This document shows, piece after piece, positions 6,142 through 14,293 of a DNA stretch of 27,480 bases; within the stretch, counting starts at the first letter, position 1; each line of letters begins with the position of its first letter. The DNA comes from JAOUJD01 sp964353935 (GTDB taxonomy: Bacteria; Pseudomonadota; Gammaproteobacteria; Burkholderiales; Burkholderiaceae_F). Position numbers and translations under genes: made by a program. Below the pieces are notes generated by a model. That model ran no database searches. It was not told where the DNA came from and was given only the letters and a program-made list of their open reading frames with translations. The stretch covers positions 1 to 27,480 of the forward strand of contig CAYGXL010000020.1 in assembly GCA_964353935.1 (NCBI GenBank). Reading direction: 5' to 3'.

Positions 6142-8699
6142 GCGTTCACCGCCCGGAATTCCGCGAAGGCATGGCTGAAGTACCGTGCGCTGATGGCATC
6201 GGACAACGCGTGGCTGCCGCTCGCGAGCCGCGCCGTCAGTTCCGCCAACCGCGGGTACCGGCCATCGGCATCGGTCTCGCCCAGTTCCTTCAGTTCGGGC
6301 CACTGCGCAATCGACGGCAGATACGCCTTCAGGCCGTCCGCCCCCGGAGCGCCGAGGCGGTCGATCTGGTTCGACAGGCGCCGGGCGATGCCGTGCAGTG
6401 AACGCGGGTTGGCCGACTCCTGCACCAGCAGGTCGATCAGCGGCAGCACTTCGAGCCGGCGCTGGTAGAGCGCCCGGTAGGTGATCGTGCTGTCGAAGAG
6501 CTGCAGCACGAAGTCGTGGCCGTCGTCGCGCCCGAGGGCGCCGGTGTCGAAGGCGAGTTGCAGCACGCGCGCCAGCGTCCCCAGCCGCTCGATGTAGCGC
6601 CCGATCGTCATCAGGCGCCAGCCGTCGTCGCGCGTCATGTGATCGAACTGGGCCCCGATGATCGCCGACAGGTGCACGGCGAGCCTTCCCAGCGCGGCGA
6701 TGGCCTCGTCCGTGGAGTAGCTCTCACCGACGACGGTTCGCGCGCAGTCGCCCTCGAAGCTGGTCACCGACGCGGCGGCCAGGCGCCAGTGGTCCGCCGA
6801 CAGCCGATCGCGAATCTGGCCGGCCGCACGGACGAACGCGGCGAGGTTGAAGGCGATGCCGCCGGCCTGACGACCGGCCAGGCCGGCGATCAGCGTGCGC
6901 TGGAACACCGTCAGCGACAGCATCGGCGACGGCACGTTATCCGGCACCAGGCCGGCTTCCTCGCACAGTGTCGCAAGCAGGTCCAGCACCGGCGACGGCG
7001 CGCGCGCGTCGTCGCTGAGCAGCGTCAGCGTCGCACGCGCGAGTCGCACCGACTGGTCGGCGCGTTCGGCGTAGCGGCCGATCCAGAACAGGTTCTCGGC
7101 CGATCGGCTGGAGACGATCCGGCGCTTCGAGGCGAGGTCGTCCACCCGCAGCGCGGCGGGCAGCATCGAAAAGGTGTCCACGGGCTCCGCCGTGCGCACC
7201 CAGGTGTCCTGGCTGCCGCCGCCCTGCTGCATCGAGACGACACGTTGCTCGCGTTGCGCGATGCGCGTCAGCCCGCCGGGCATCACGTGCCATCCGCCTT
7301 CGCCGTCGGCAACGGCGTAGACGCGCACCATCGCCGCGCGGGGCAGCAGGCGGCCGTCGCGCCACGTCGGGTTCATCGGCAACGGCAGATAGGCCTGCAC
7401 GGTGCAGGCGTTCGGATCGGCTTCGATCCGCGCGCGCGCCGCCTCGAGTTGCGGCGCCGAAAGCCCCGCCCCGATGATCGCCTCGACGCTCGGACGCCGC
7501 GCGCTCGACGGGTAGGTCGGCTTCACCACCTTGTCGGCCAGGCTGTCGGCGACGCGTGACCACGCCGCCGCCTCCCCGCACCACCAGCTGTCGAGTGAAG
7601 GCAGGTGGAGTTCCTCGCCGAACTCGCGGCGCGCAATGGCCGGAAGGAAGCCGTTGATGGCGGGCGACTCGAGAAAGCCCGACCCGAGTGAGTTGGCCAG
7701 CAACACGCGACCGGCGCGCACGGCTCTCAGCAGGCCGGGCACGCCGAGCGTGGAGTCCTGCCGCAGTTCGAGGGGATCGCAGAAGTCGTCGTCGAGCCGG
7801 CGCAGGATCCCGTGGACGGGCTGCAGCCCGTGCAGTGTCTTCAGGAACACGCGCTCGCCGCGCACCGTGAGGTCGCCGCCTTCGACGAGCGGGATGCCGA
7901 GATAGCGCGCGAGGTAGGCGTGCTCGAAGTAGGTCTCCGCGTACGGTCCCGGGGTCAGCAGCACGAGCCGCGGCGCCTCGCCCGCCTCGCACGGGCTCAG
8001 GCGCTGCAGCGTGTCGAGCAGGCGCCGATAGCTCGCGGCGAGGCGCTGCACGCCCATCTGGCGGAACGCGTCCGGAAACAGGCGCGAGACGATCAGCCGG
8101 TTCTGCAGCGCATAGCCGAGCCCCGAGGGCGACTGGGTGCGATGTCCGACCACCCACCACTGCCCGTCCGCCGCGCGTGCGATGTCGACCGCGACGATGT
8201 GCAGGAATACATCGCCCGGCGGGTGCTGCCCGGCCAGCGGCCGCAGGTACCCCGGGTGTCCCAGTACCAGCGCCGGCGGCAGGAGGTTCTCGGCGAGCAG
8301 CCGCTGCGATCCGTAGCAGTCGGCCATGATGGCCGCGAGGAGGCGGGCCCGCTGCGCCACGCCCGCCTCGATCTGCGCCCACTCGCCGCCGTCCAGCAGA
8401 AAGGGCATCAGGTCGAGCGGCCACGGCCGCTCCCCGCGTCCCTCGTCCTTGTAGACGTTGTAGGTGATGCCGTCGTCGCGCACCTGGCGTTCGATGGTCT
8501 CGTGACGACGTCGCAGGTCGGCGAAGCCGCCGGCCCCGAGATGCGCGAAGAACTCGCGCCACAGCGGACGCAACGCGCCTGCTTCGTCGCGCAGTTCGTC
8601 GCGATGATCCGCCGCCGCGGGCAGCGCCATCCGTGCCGCGAGGGCCGAAGCGTCGCGGGCCGGATCGAAGTCGAACAGGCCTTGCGTCACGCCGACCAC
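6138..8699 (-). CDS. Fused circularly permuted ATP-grasp (COG2308-like) and alpha-E (COG2307-like) protein
   Basis: 853 residues. Residues 1-505 resemble the circularly permuted ATP-grasp protein encoded at 15965-17377; residues 525-850 are an alpha-E domain with the Glu-Arg motif (GRYAERADQ, E545-R546) and a second ER (GRYIERLGT). Shared landmarks are VLLTPGPYAETYFEHAYLA, RRLDDDFCDPL, LGVPGLLRAVRAGRV and the end MQQGGGSQDTWV. Two sites differ from the split paralogue. Its Glu-Asp-Asn (EDN before LRVPSG) is Gly-His-Arg at 185-187 here, and its glycine loop GAGGYG is replaced by a Pro/Ser/Arg stretch near 396-404, although the lysine (K393) is kept. ATP binding may therefore be altered or lost (inference). 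GTG start at 8699, with a nearby in-frame GTG as an alternative. It lies 45 bp after the large transglutaminase gene. Confidence 0.9.
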   Translation of the reverse strand: MVGVTQGLFDFDPARDASALAARMALPAAADHRDELRDEAGALRPLWREFFAHLGAGGFADLRRRHETIERQVRDDGITYNVYKDEGRGERPWPLDLMPFLLDGGEWAQIEAGVAQRARLLAAIMADCYGSQRLLAENLLPPALVLGHPGYLRPLAGQHPPGDVFLHIVAVDIARAADGQWWVVGHRTQSPSGLGYALQNRLIVSRLFPDAFRQMGVQRLAASYRRLLDTLQRLSPCEAGEAPRLVLLTPGPYAETYFEHAYLARYLGIPLVEGGDLTVRGERVFLKTLHGLQPVHGILRRLDDDFCDPLELRQDSTLGVPGLLRAVRAGRVLLANSLGSGFLESPAINGFLPAIARREFGEELHLPSLDSWWCGEAAAWSRVADSLADKVVKPTYPSSARRPSVEAIIGAGLSAPQLEAARARIEADPNACTVQAYLPLPMNPTWRDGRLLPRAAMVRVYAVADGEGGWHVMPGGLTRIAQREQRVVSMQQGGGSQDTWVRTAEPVDTFSMLPAALRVDDLASKRRIVSSRSAENLFWIGRYAERADQSVRLARATLTLLSDDARAPSPVLDLLATLCEEAGLVPDNVPSPMLSLTVFQRTLIAGLAGRQAGGIAFNLAAFVRAAGQIRDRLSADHWRLAAASVTSFEGDCARTVVGESYSTDEAIAALGRLAVHLSAIIGAQFDHMTRDDGWRLMTIGRYIERLGTLARVLQLAFDTGALGRDDGHDFVLQLFDSTITYRALYQRRLEVLPLIDLLVQESANPRSLHGIARRLSNQIDRLGAPGADGLKAYLPSIAQWPELKELGETDADGRYPRLAELTARLASGSHALSDAISARYFSHAFAEFRAVNA

Positions 8700-8744
8700 G
8701 CGCGCGCCGCCAAGGCCGGCCGTCGGGCCGACGACCTGCGCGGC

Positions 8745-11700
8745 TTACGTCCTGCGCAGGTCCAGCGTGTAGGGAAACTCCAGGCTGCGCTGCGGTTCGC
8801 CTGCTTGCAGGCGTCCGGGCGTATGGCCCGTGGTGAAGAAGCGCGCGAGGCGCCGGCTCTCGGCTTCATAGGCATTGACGGGGAAGGTCACGTAGTTGCG
8901 GCCACCGGGATGGGCAACATGGTACCGGCAGCCGCCCAACGACCGTTCCATCCAGTTGTCGACGATGTCGAACGTCAGGGGCGCGTGCACACCGATCGTC
9001 GGATGCAGCGCCGAGACAGGCTGCCACGCGCGATAGCGGACGCCGCACACGAACTCGCCCGCGCGGCCCGTGGGCTGCAACGGCACCGAATGGCCATTGA
9101 CCGTCACCACATGGCGTGAGCCGTTGAGACCGCTCACCTTGACTTCGACCCGCTCGAGCGACGAATCGACGTAGCGCACCGTCCCGCCGACCGCGCCCTC
9201 CTCGCCCATCACGTGCCACGGTTCCAGGGCGCCGCGGATGGTGAGCCGGATGCCGAGCGCATCCGCGTGGCCGTACAGCGGGAAGCGGAACTCGAGGTGC
9301 GGGGCGAACCACGCGGCCTGCATCGGGTACCCGGCCGCGGCCAGTTCGGCGAGGACGTCATCGAAGTCGAGCGCGACCATGGTCGGCAGCAGGAAGCGGT
9401 CGTGCAGTTCGGTGCCCCACCGCGTCAGGCGGGCGGTATAGGGCGTGCGCCAGAACCGCGCGACCAGCGCGCGCAGCAGCAGTTGCTGCGCCAGGCTCAT
9501 CTGCCAGTGAGGCGGCATCTCGAACGCGCGCATCTCGAGCAGGCCCAGTCGACCGCTCGGCCCGTCCGGCGAATACAACTTGTCGATGCAGAACTCCGAG
9601 CGATGCGTGTTGCCCGTTACATCGATCAGCACGTTGCGCAACGACCGGTCGACGAGCCACGGCGCCGCCGCCGTTCCGCCCTCGCTGCTTCGGCGCAGTT
9701 CGGCGAGCGCGATTTCCAGTTCGTAGATCTGGTCGTTGCGCGCCTCGTCCACGCGCGGTGCCTGGCTGGTCGGGCCGATGAACAGCCCCGAGAACAGGTA
9801 CGACAGCGACGGATGGTTGTGCCAGTACGAGACCAGGCTGCCGAGCAGGTCCGGCCGCCGCAGGAACGGGGAGTCCTCCGCACGCGCGCCGCCCAGCACG
9901 ATGTGGTTGCCGCCGCCGGTGCCCGTGTGGCGTCCATCGAGCATGAACTTCGCGGTCGACAGGCGCGACAGGCGCGCCGCTTCGTACAGCGTTTCGGTTT
10001 GGTCGAGCAGTTCGTCCCAGTTGGCCGCCGGGTGGATGTTCACTTCGATGACACCCGGGTCCGGCGTGATCTGCAGCATCCGCAGGCGCGGATCGCGCGG
10101 TGGCGGATAGCCTTCGAGCACCACCGGCAGCCCGAGTTCGGCCGCCGTCGCCTCGATCGCCGCCACCAGTTCGAGGTAGTCCTCGAGCGCCGTGAGCGGC
10201 GGCATGAACACGTAAAGGAGGCTGCTCGCGCTGCCGACCGATTCGACGGCGGGCCCACTGGCGCGACGCGGATCGCGGACTTCGACACAGAGCGCCGTGC
10301 GCGGGCTCTCGCCGTCCGGTTCCGAGCGTCCGGGCGGCGACGCCGGCTCCGTGTCCGCCGTGCCGCGCGCGGACGCCCCGCGGCCGGTCGCGTGGGCGGC
10401 GTCGTGCGGCCCCTCCGTTGAGGACGGCGCCGCTCCGCGCTCCTCGCCCGGTGGCTCGAACCCGGCCTGCAGTCCGACGGCGCCGCCTTCGGCGAAGCCG
10501 CCGCCCACCTCGTGGGGGGCGTAGTCCGCGCGGATGTCCGCATGCAGCGGCAGTGGGCCACGTGGCGCAAACGGATCGTCTTCGACGATCAACGGCCGGT
10601 CGCGCTTGTCCACCCACGGCAGCGAGTCGAGCGGCAGCCGGTAGCCCATCGGCGAGTCGCCCGGGATCAGGTACATCCGCCCGTCCCGCAGAAACCACGG
10701 CCCGCTGACCCAGCGCGGCGCGCTGCCGTCGGCGCGTTCGCGCTCGAGCGGCAAGGCGAAGCCGGTCCGGCTCGCGAGCCCTTGCTCGAAGGCGCGGCGC
10801 AGGCGCGCCCGCTCGAGTTCGTCGTCGAGCCTGGAATCGAACGGGTCGACGTTCGCGGGCAGCGCGCGCTCGCGCCACAGGTAATACCAGGCGTCCTCGT
10901 ACCCCGGCCGCGCGAAGTCCGGATCGACGCCGAGCCGCTCGGCGAGCCGCCGGACGAAGCGCTCGGCGTCTGCGATCGTGCACGCGCCGGCGACGCGCTC
11001 ATCGGCCAGCAGCCGCGCGTCGTGCCAGCACGCTTCGCCATCGGCGCGCCACAGGATCGACATGGCCCAGCGCGGCAACTGTTCACCGGGGTACCACTTG
11101 CCCTGGCCAAAGTGCAGGAAACCTCCGCGGCTGTAGCGCTCCTGCAAGCGCAGCAGCAGGTCGATCGCATGGGCGCGCTTGGTCGGGCCGAGCGCGTCGG
11201 TGTTCCACTCGGCGCCGTCGCGGTCGTCGATGGACACGAACGTGGGTTCGCCGCCCTGCGTGAGGCGCACGTCCATGGCGGTCAGGTCCGCGTCGACCTG
11301 GCGGCCGAGGCCGTCGAGCGCGCGCCACTGATCCTCGGTGTACGGCTTGGTGACGCGCGGCGCTTCGTAGATGCGCGTCACCTGCATCGTGTGGCCGAAC
11401 TCGACCTTGCAGTCGTCGACCACGCCGCTGATCGGCGCCGCCGTGGTCGGCTCCGGCGTGCAGGCCACCGGCAGATGCCCTTCGCCGGCCAGCATCCCCG
11501 AGGTGGGATCGAGGCCGATCCAGCCCGCGCCCGGCAGATACACCTCGCACCACGCGTGCAGGTCGGTGAAGTCCTGCTCCGCGCCCGACGGACCGTCGAG
11601 CGCCTGCACGTCCGGCTTCAACTGGATCAGATACCCGGAAACGAAGCGCGCCGCGAGGCCCAGGTGCCGCAGCACCTGCACCAGCAACCAGCCGGTGTCC

Positions 11701-12242
11701 CGGCAGGAGCCCGCCGCGCTGTGCAACGTTTCCTCGGGCGTCTGCACGCCCGGTTCCAGCCGAATCAGGTACCGGATGTCGCGCTGCAGGCGCTGGTTGA
11801 GGCTGACCAGGAAGTCCATGGTCCGCTGATCGCGCGTGTCCACCGTGGCGAGGAATTCGCGCAGGCGCGGCGTCAGTTCTTCGCGCGCGAGATACGGCAA
11901 CAGGTCGTGGCGCAGGTTCGGTTCGTACGCGAACGGAAACTGCTCGGCCGCCGGCTCCAGGAAGAAGTCGAACGGGTTGTAGACCGCCATCTGCGCGACG
12001 AGGTCCACCGTGACGCAGAACTCCGTCGCCTTCTCGGGGAACACCAGCCGTGCGAGGTAGTTGGCGAACGGGTCCTGCTGCCAGTTGATGAAGTGCAGCT
12101 CGGGCTCGACCCGCAGCGAGTAGGAGAGCACTTGCGTGCGGCAATGCGGCGCCGGCCGCAGCCGGATCACCTGCGGACCGAGACCCACGCGCCGGTCGTA
12201 ACGATAGCGGGTGACGTGGCTGAGTGCGACGTGGATGGACAA
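8745..12242 (-). CDS. Large transglutaminase family protein with DUF2126 C-terminal region
   Basis: 1165 residues in three parts. The N-terminal beta domain (1-100, SIHVALSHVTRYRYDRRVGLGPQVIRLRPAPH) leads into a transglutaminase core with Cys180 (AAGSCRDTGWLL), His229 (TDLHAWCEVY) and Asp245 (WIGLDPTSGM). The long C-terminal DUF2126 region (about 300-1165) includes TQGGEPTFVSIDDRDGAEWNTDALGP, PDPGVIEVNIHPA, DGRHTGTGGGNHIVLGGA and PPHWQMSLAQQLLLRALVARFW. The NxHP and TGGGNH-type segments recall glutamine-synthetase/ATP-grasp-like ligase motifs, but their role is unproven. A Gly/Pro/Ser/Ala-rich stretch near residues 579-675 looks like a flexible linker. The start is TTG at 12242, supported by GGAG 5 nt upstream and by the conserved N-terminus. 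Fifth gene of the cluster, 90 bp after Anbu. Confidence 0.93.
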   Translation of the reverse strand: MSIHVALSHVTRYRYDRRVGLGPQVIRLRPAPHCRTQVLSYSLRVEPELHFINWQQDPFANYLARLVFPEKATEFCVTVDLVAQMAVYNPFDFFLEPAAEQFPFAYEPNLRHDLLPYLAREELTPRLREFLATVDTRDQRTMDFLVSLNQRLQRDIRYLIRLEPGVQTPEETLHSAAGSCRDTGWLLVQVLRHLGLAARFVSGYLIQLKPDVQALDGPSGAEQDFTDLHAWCEVYLPGAGWIGLDPTSGMLAGEGHLPVACTPEPTTAAPISGVVDDCKVEFGHTMQVTRIYEAPRVTKPYTEDQWRALDGLGRQVDADLTAMDVRLTQGGEPTFVSIDDRDGAEWNTDALGPTKRAHAIDLLLRLQERYSRGGFLHFGQGKWYPGEQLPRWAMSILWRADGEACWHDARLLADERVAGACTIADAERFVRRLAERLGVDPDFARPGYEDAWYYLWRERALPANVDPFDSRLDDELERARLRRAFEQGLASRTGFALPLERERADGSAPRWVSGPWFLRDGRMYLIPGDSPMGYRLPLDSLPWVDKRDRPLIVEDDPFAPRGPLPLHADIRADYAPHEVGGGFAEGGAVGLQAGFEPPGEERGAAPSSTEGPHDAAHATGRGASARGTADTEPASPPGRSEPDGESPRTALCVEVRDPRRASGPAVESVGSASSLLYVFMPPLTALEDYLELVAAIEATAAELGLPVVLEGYPPPRDPRLRMLQITPDPGVIEVNIHPAANWDELLDQTETLYEAARLSRLSTAKFMLDGRHTGTGGGNHIVLGGARAEDSPFLRRPDLLGSLVSYWHNHPSLSYLFSGLFIGPTSQAPRVDEARNDQIYELEIALAELRRSSEGGTAAAPWLVDRSLRNVLIDVTGNTHRSEFCIDKLYSPDGPSGRLGLLEMRAFEMPPHWQMSLAQQLLLRALVARFWRTPYTARLTRWGTELHDRFLLPTMVALDFDDVLAELAAAGYPMQAAWFAPHLEFRFPLYGHADALGIRLTIRGALEPWHVMGEEGAVGGTVRYVDSSLERVEVKVSGLNGSRHVVTVNGHSVPLQPTGRAGEFVCGVRYRAWQPVSALHPTIGVHAPLTFDIVDNWMERSLGGCRYHVAHPGGRNYVTFPVNAYEAESRRLARFFTTGHTPGRLQAGEPQRSLEFPYTLDLRRT

Positions 12243-12332
12243 GGCAACTCCGTTCAGGAACTCAGGCGTTCACGCGCAGCGATGACGGCGTGCCGGACCT
12301 CGACCGACGACACGCCGCGCACTCCGCGCGCC

Positions 12333-13208
12333 TCAACGCGGCGCGACGCCGGACGCGGACTGCGCCACCAGTTGCATCGGCGCCAGGCGCGTGGCTTCGC
12401 CTTCGAGGGCCGGCGGCAGCGGCGCGCGCGGCGGCTGGGTGACCTCCGTTTCGAGCTTCGGCGCCGAGCTTCCGCCCGGCGCGTCACGCCACGTCGGGTC
12501 CGGGATCTCCTGGAACACCTGCTTCAGGCGCTCCCCCCAGGTACCGCGGATCATCTGCATGTATTGATTGTGGTGGTCGATGCGGACGAACTTGGAGACC
12601 CGCAGCGCCCCCTCCTCGTACACGAGCAGGTCGAGCGGCAGGCCGACCGAGATGTTCGATCGCAACGTCGAGTCCATCGAGATCAGCGCGCACTTCGAAG
12701 CCTCATCGAGCGAGGTCTCCGGTGAAATGACGCGGTCGATGATCGGCTTGCCGTACTTGGACTCCCCGATCTGGAAGTACGGGTTCTCGGGCGTCGCTTC
12801 GATGAAGTTGCCGGCTGAATACACGTGGAAGAGCCGCATCCGCTCGCCGCGGATCTGCCCACCGAAGATGAAGCTGCAATGGAATTCGATGCCCGCTTCC
12901 TTCAGCGCCTGGCCGTCGCGCCGGTGAACCTCGCGCACGGCGTCGCCGACCACGCGCACGGCCTCGAACATCGTCTTCGCGTTCCAGACGGTGTCGATGT
13001 GCGGGCCGACGTTTTCGCAGACGATCTGCCGCACCGACTGGGTGACCGCGAGGTTGCCCGCGCTCAGCAGCACGATCAGGCGTTCGCCCGGGTGCTCGAA
13101 GACGGTCATCTTCCGAAACGTGGAAATCTGGTCCACGCCCGCGTTGGTCCGCGAGTCGGACAGGAACACCAATCCCCGGTCGAGTTGCATCCCGACGCAG
13201 TACGTCAT
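12333..13208 (-). CDS. Anbu, proteasome-like (HslV-related) N-terminal nucleophile peptidase
   Basis: 291-residue member of the Anbu/BPH (bacterial proteasome homologue) family of Ntn-hydrolases. The start MTYCVGMQLDRGLVFLSDSR places Thr2 next to the initiator Met, so Met removal exposes the catalytic Thr1. Asp18 (LSDSRT) and Lys33 (FRKM) correspond to the Asp17 and Lys32/33 of proteasome-type sites. GNLAVTQSV, FGGQIRGERMRLFHVYSAGNFIEAT, GESKYGKPIIDR and SMDSTLRSNISVGLPLDLLVY are typical Anbu stretches. From about residue 245 on there is a Pro/Ala/Thr-rich tail of some 45 residues beyond the usual family end. The ATG at 13208 is fixed by the catalytic Thr; GGAAGGGG lies about 8 nt upstream. 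The neighbouring ATP-grasp, alpha-E and transglutaminase genes are the classic anbu context. No partner ATPase is encoded here. Confidence 0.95.
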   Translation of the reverse strand: MTYCVGMQLDRGLVFLSDSRTNAGVDQISTFRKMTVFEHPGERLIVLLSAGNLAVTQSVRQIVCENVGPHIDTVWNAKTMFEAVRVVGDAVREVHRRDGQALKEAGIEFHCSFIFGGQIRGERMRLFHVYSAGNFIEATPENPYFQIGESKYGKPIIDRVISPETSLDEASKCALISMDSTLRSNISVGLPLDLLVYEEGALRVSKFVRIDHHNQYMQMIRGTWGERLKQVFQEIPDPTWRDAPGGSSAPKLETEVTQPPRAPLPPALEGEATRLAPMQLVAQSASGVAPR

Positions 13209-13315
13209 GCCATCACCCCTTCCACCACCATGTGCGCCGCCGGCGCTCTGCCCGGAACGGCTCGGCCCTCTTGACCCAGTATCACCCTGATTCTCACCCG
13301 CTCGTCCCGATCCGC

Positions 13316-14293
13316 TCAAAGCCCGGTGGCCGGGACGAGGAAGTCCTGGCTGATGCGGCCGCCGATGTCGTTCACGCGCTCGAGGAAGGCCGTCAGGTAC
13401 GGATGGAGGCCCTGCGCGAGGATGTCCTCGATCCGGCCGTAGCGCATCTCGGCGCGCAGCAGGCCCGCGCGCCGCTCGGTCTCGAGCGAACGGCTGTTGC
13501 GCACCTTCTCGAGATTGATGCAGACCTCGTCCATGCACGCCACGAGCGACCGCGGCATGTCGGGCCGCAGGATCAGCAGTTCGGCCACGCGCGACGGAGT
13601 GATGACATCGCGGTAGACCTTGCGGTAGATCTCGAAGGCGGACACCGAGCGCAGGATCGCCGCCCAGTGATAGAAGTCCATGTGGTGGTCGATCGCGTTC
13701 TCGTCGGTGCGGGCTGCTTCCAGCAGGGAGTCCTCGGTCGCGCCGTGGTACTTCACGTCGAGCAGCCGCGCGGTGTTGTCCGCCCGCTCGAGAAACGTGC
13801 CGAGCCGGATGAAGAAGAACGCCTCGTCCTTCAGCATGGTGCCGATCGTCACCCCGCGCGACAGGTGCGAGCGGAACTTCACCCACTCGAACAGCCCCTG
13901 CGGGTCGCGCTCGGGCCGACGCTCGGAAAGAAGCTTCTGCATCCCCAGCCACGTGTCGTTGTGCGTTTCCCAGACCTCCGTGGTCAGCTTCCCGCGAACG
14001 GCGCGTGCGTTCTCGCGCGCCGCCTGCAGGCAGCTGTAGATGGACGACGAGTTGGTCGGGTCGCGCACCATGAAGTCGACCACGTCCTTCGCCGTCAGGA
14101 TCGGGAAGCGCGCGTCGAACGCCTCGGTCAGCTCGGAAATGCTGAGCATCCCGCGCCAGGCGCGCTCCGAGGTCTGCGCCGACTGCGGCAGCAGCGAGGT
14201 CGACATGTTGACGTCGAGCATCCGCGCGGTGTTCTCCGCGCGCTCGACGTAGCGGGCCATCCAGAACAGGTGGTCGGCGGTGCGGCTAAGCAC
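13316..14293 (-). CDS. Alpha-E domain protein (COG2307-like), stand-alone
   Basis: 325-residue all-helical protein. It begins VLSRTADHLFWMARYVERAENTARMLDV, the family hallmark, with the Glu-Arg motif at E18-R19 and a second one at E169-R170 (FLERADNTARLLDVKYH). No biochemical role is established; comparative genomics pairs it with circularly permuted ATP-grasp enzymes, and fusions such as the one at 6138-8699 support a functional complex. The GTG at 14293 is chosen because conservation starts exactly there. The open frame continues 40 codons upstream, but that stretch overlaps the GGDEF coding region and looks like an antisense artefact. It overlaps the end of the diguanylate cyclase gene by 8 bp, so it is probably translationally coupled. 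107 bp separate it from anbu. Confidence 0.92.
   Translation of the reverse strand: MLSRTADHLFWMARYVERAENTARMLDVNMSTSLLPQSAQTSERAWRGMLSISELTEAFDARFPILTAKDVVDFMVRDPTNSSSIYSCLQAARENARAVRGKLTTEVWETHNDTWLGMQKLLSERRPERDPQGLFEWVKFRSHLSRGVTIGTMLKDEAFFFIRLGTFLERADNTARLLDVKYHGATEDSLLEAARTDENAIDHHMDFYHWAAILRSVSAFEIYRKVYRDVITPSRVAELLILRPDMPRSLVACMDEVCINLEKVRNSRSLETERRAGLLRAEMRYGRIEDILAQGLHPYLTAFLERVNDIGGRISQDFLVPATGL

Noticed and set aside
10512..12725. 737-codon plus-strand open frame opposite the large transglutaminase
   Set aside because: Antisense to two well-supported genes (the transglutaminase and anbu), rich in Arg, Val, Gln and His, and without recognisable domains.
12333..13952. Anbu frame extended upstream to 539 codons
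   Set aside because: The extension is a shadow of the alpha-E gene. The catalytic Thr must follow the initiator Met, which fixes the start at 13208.
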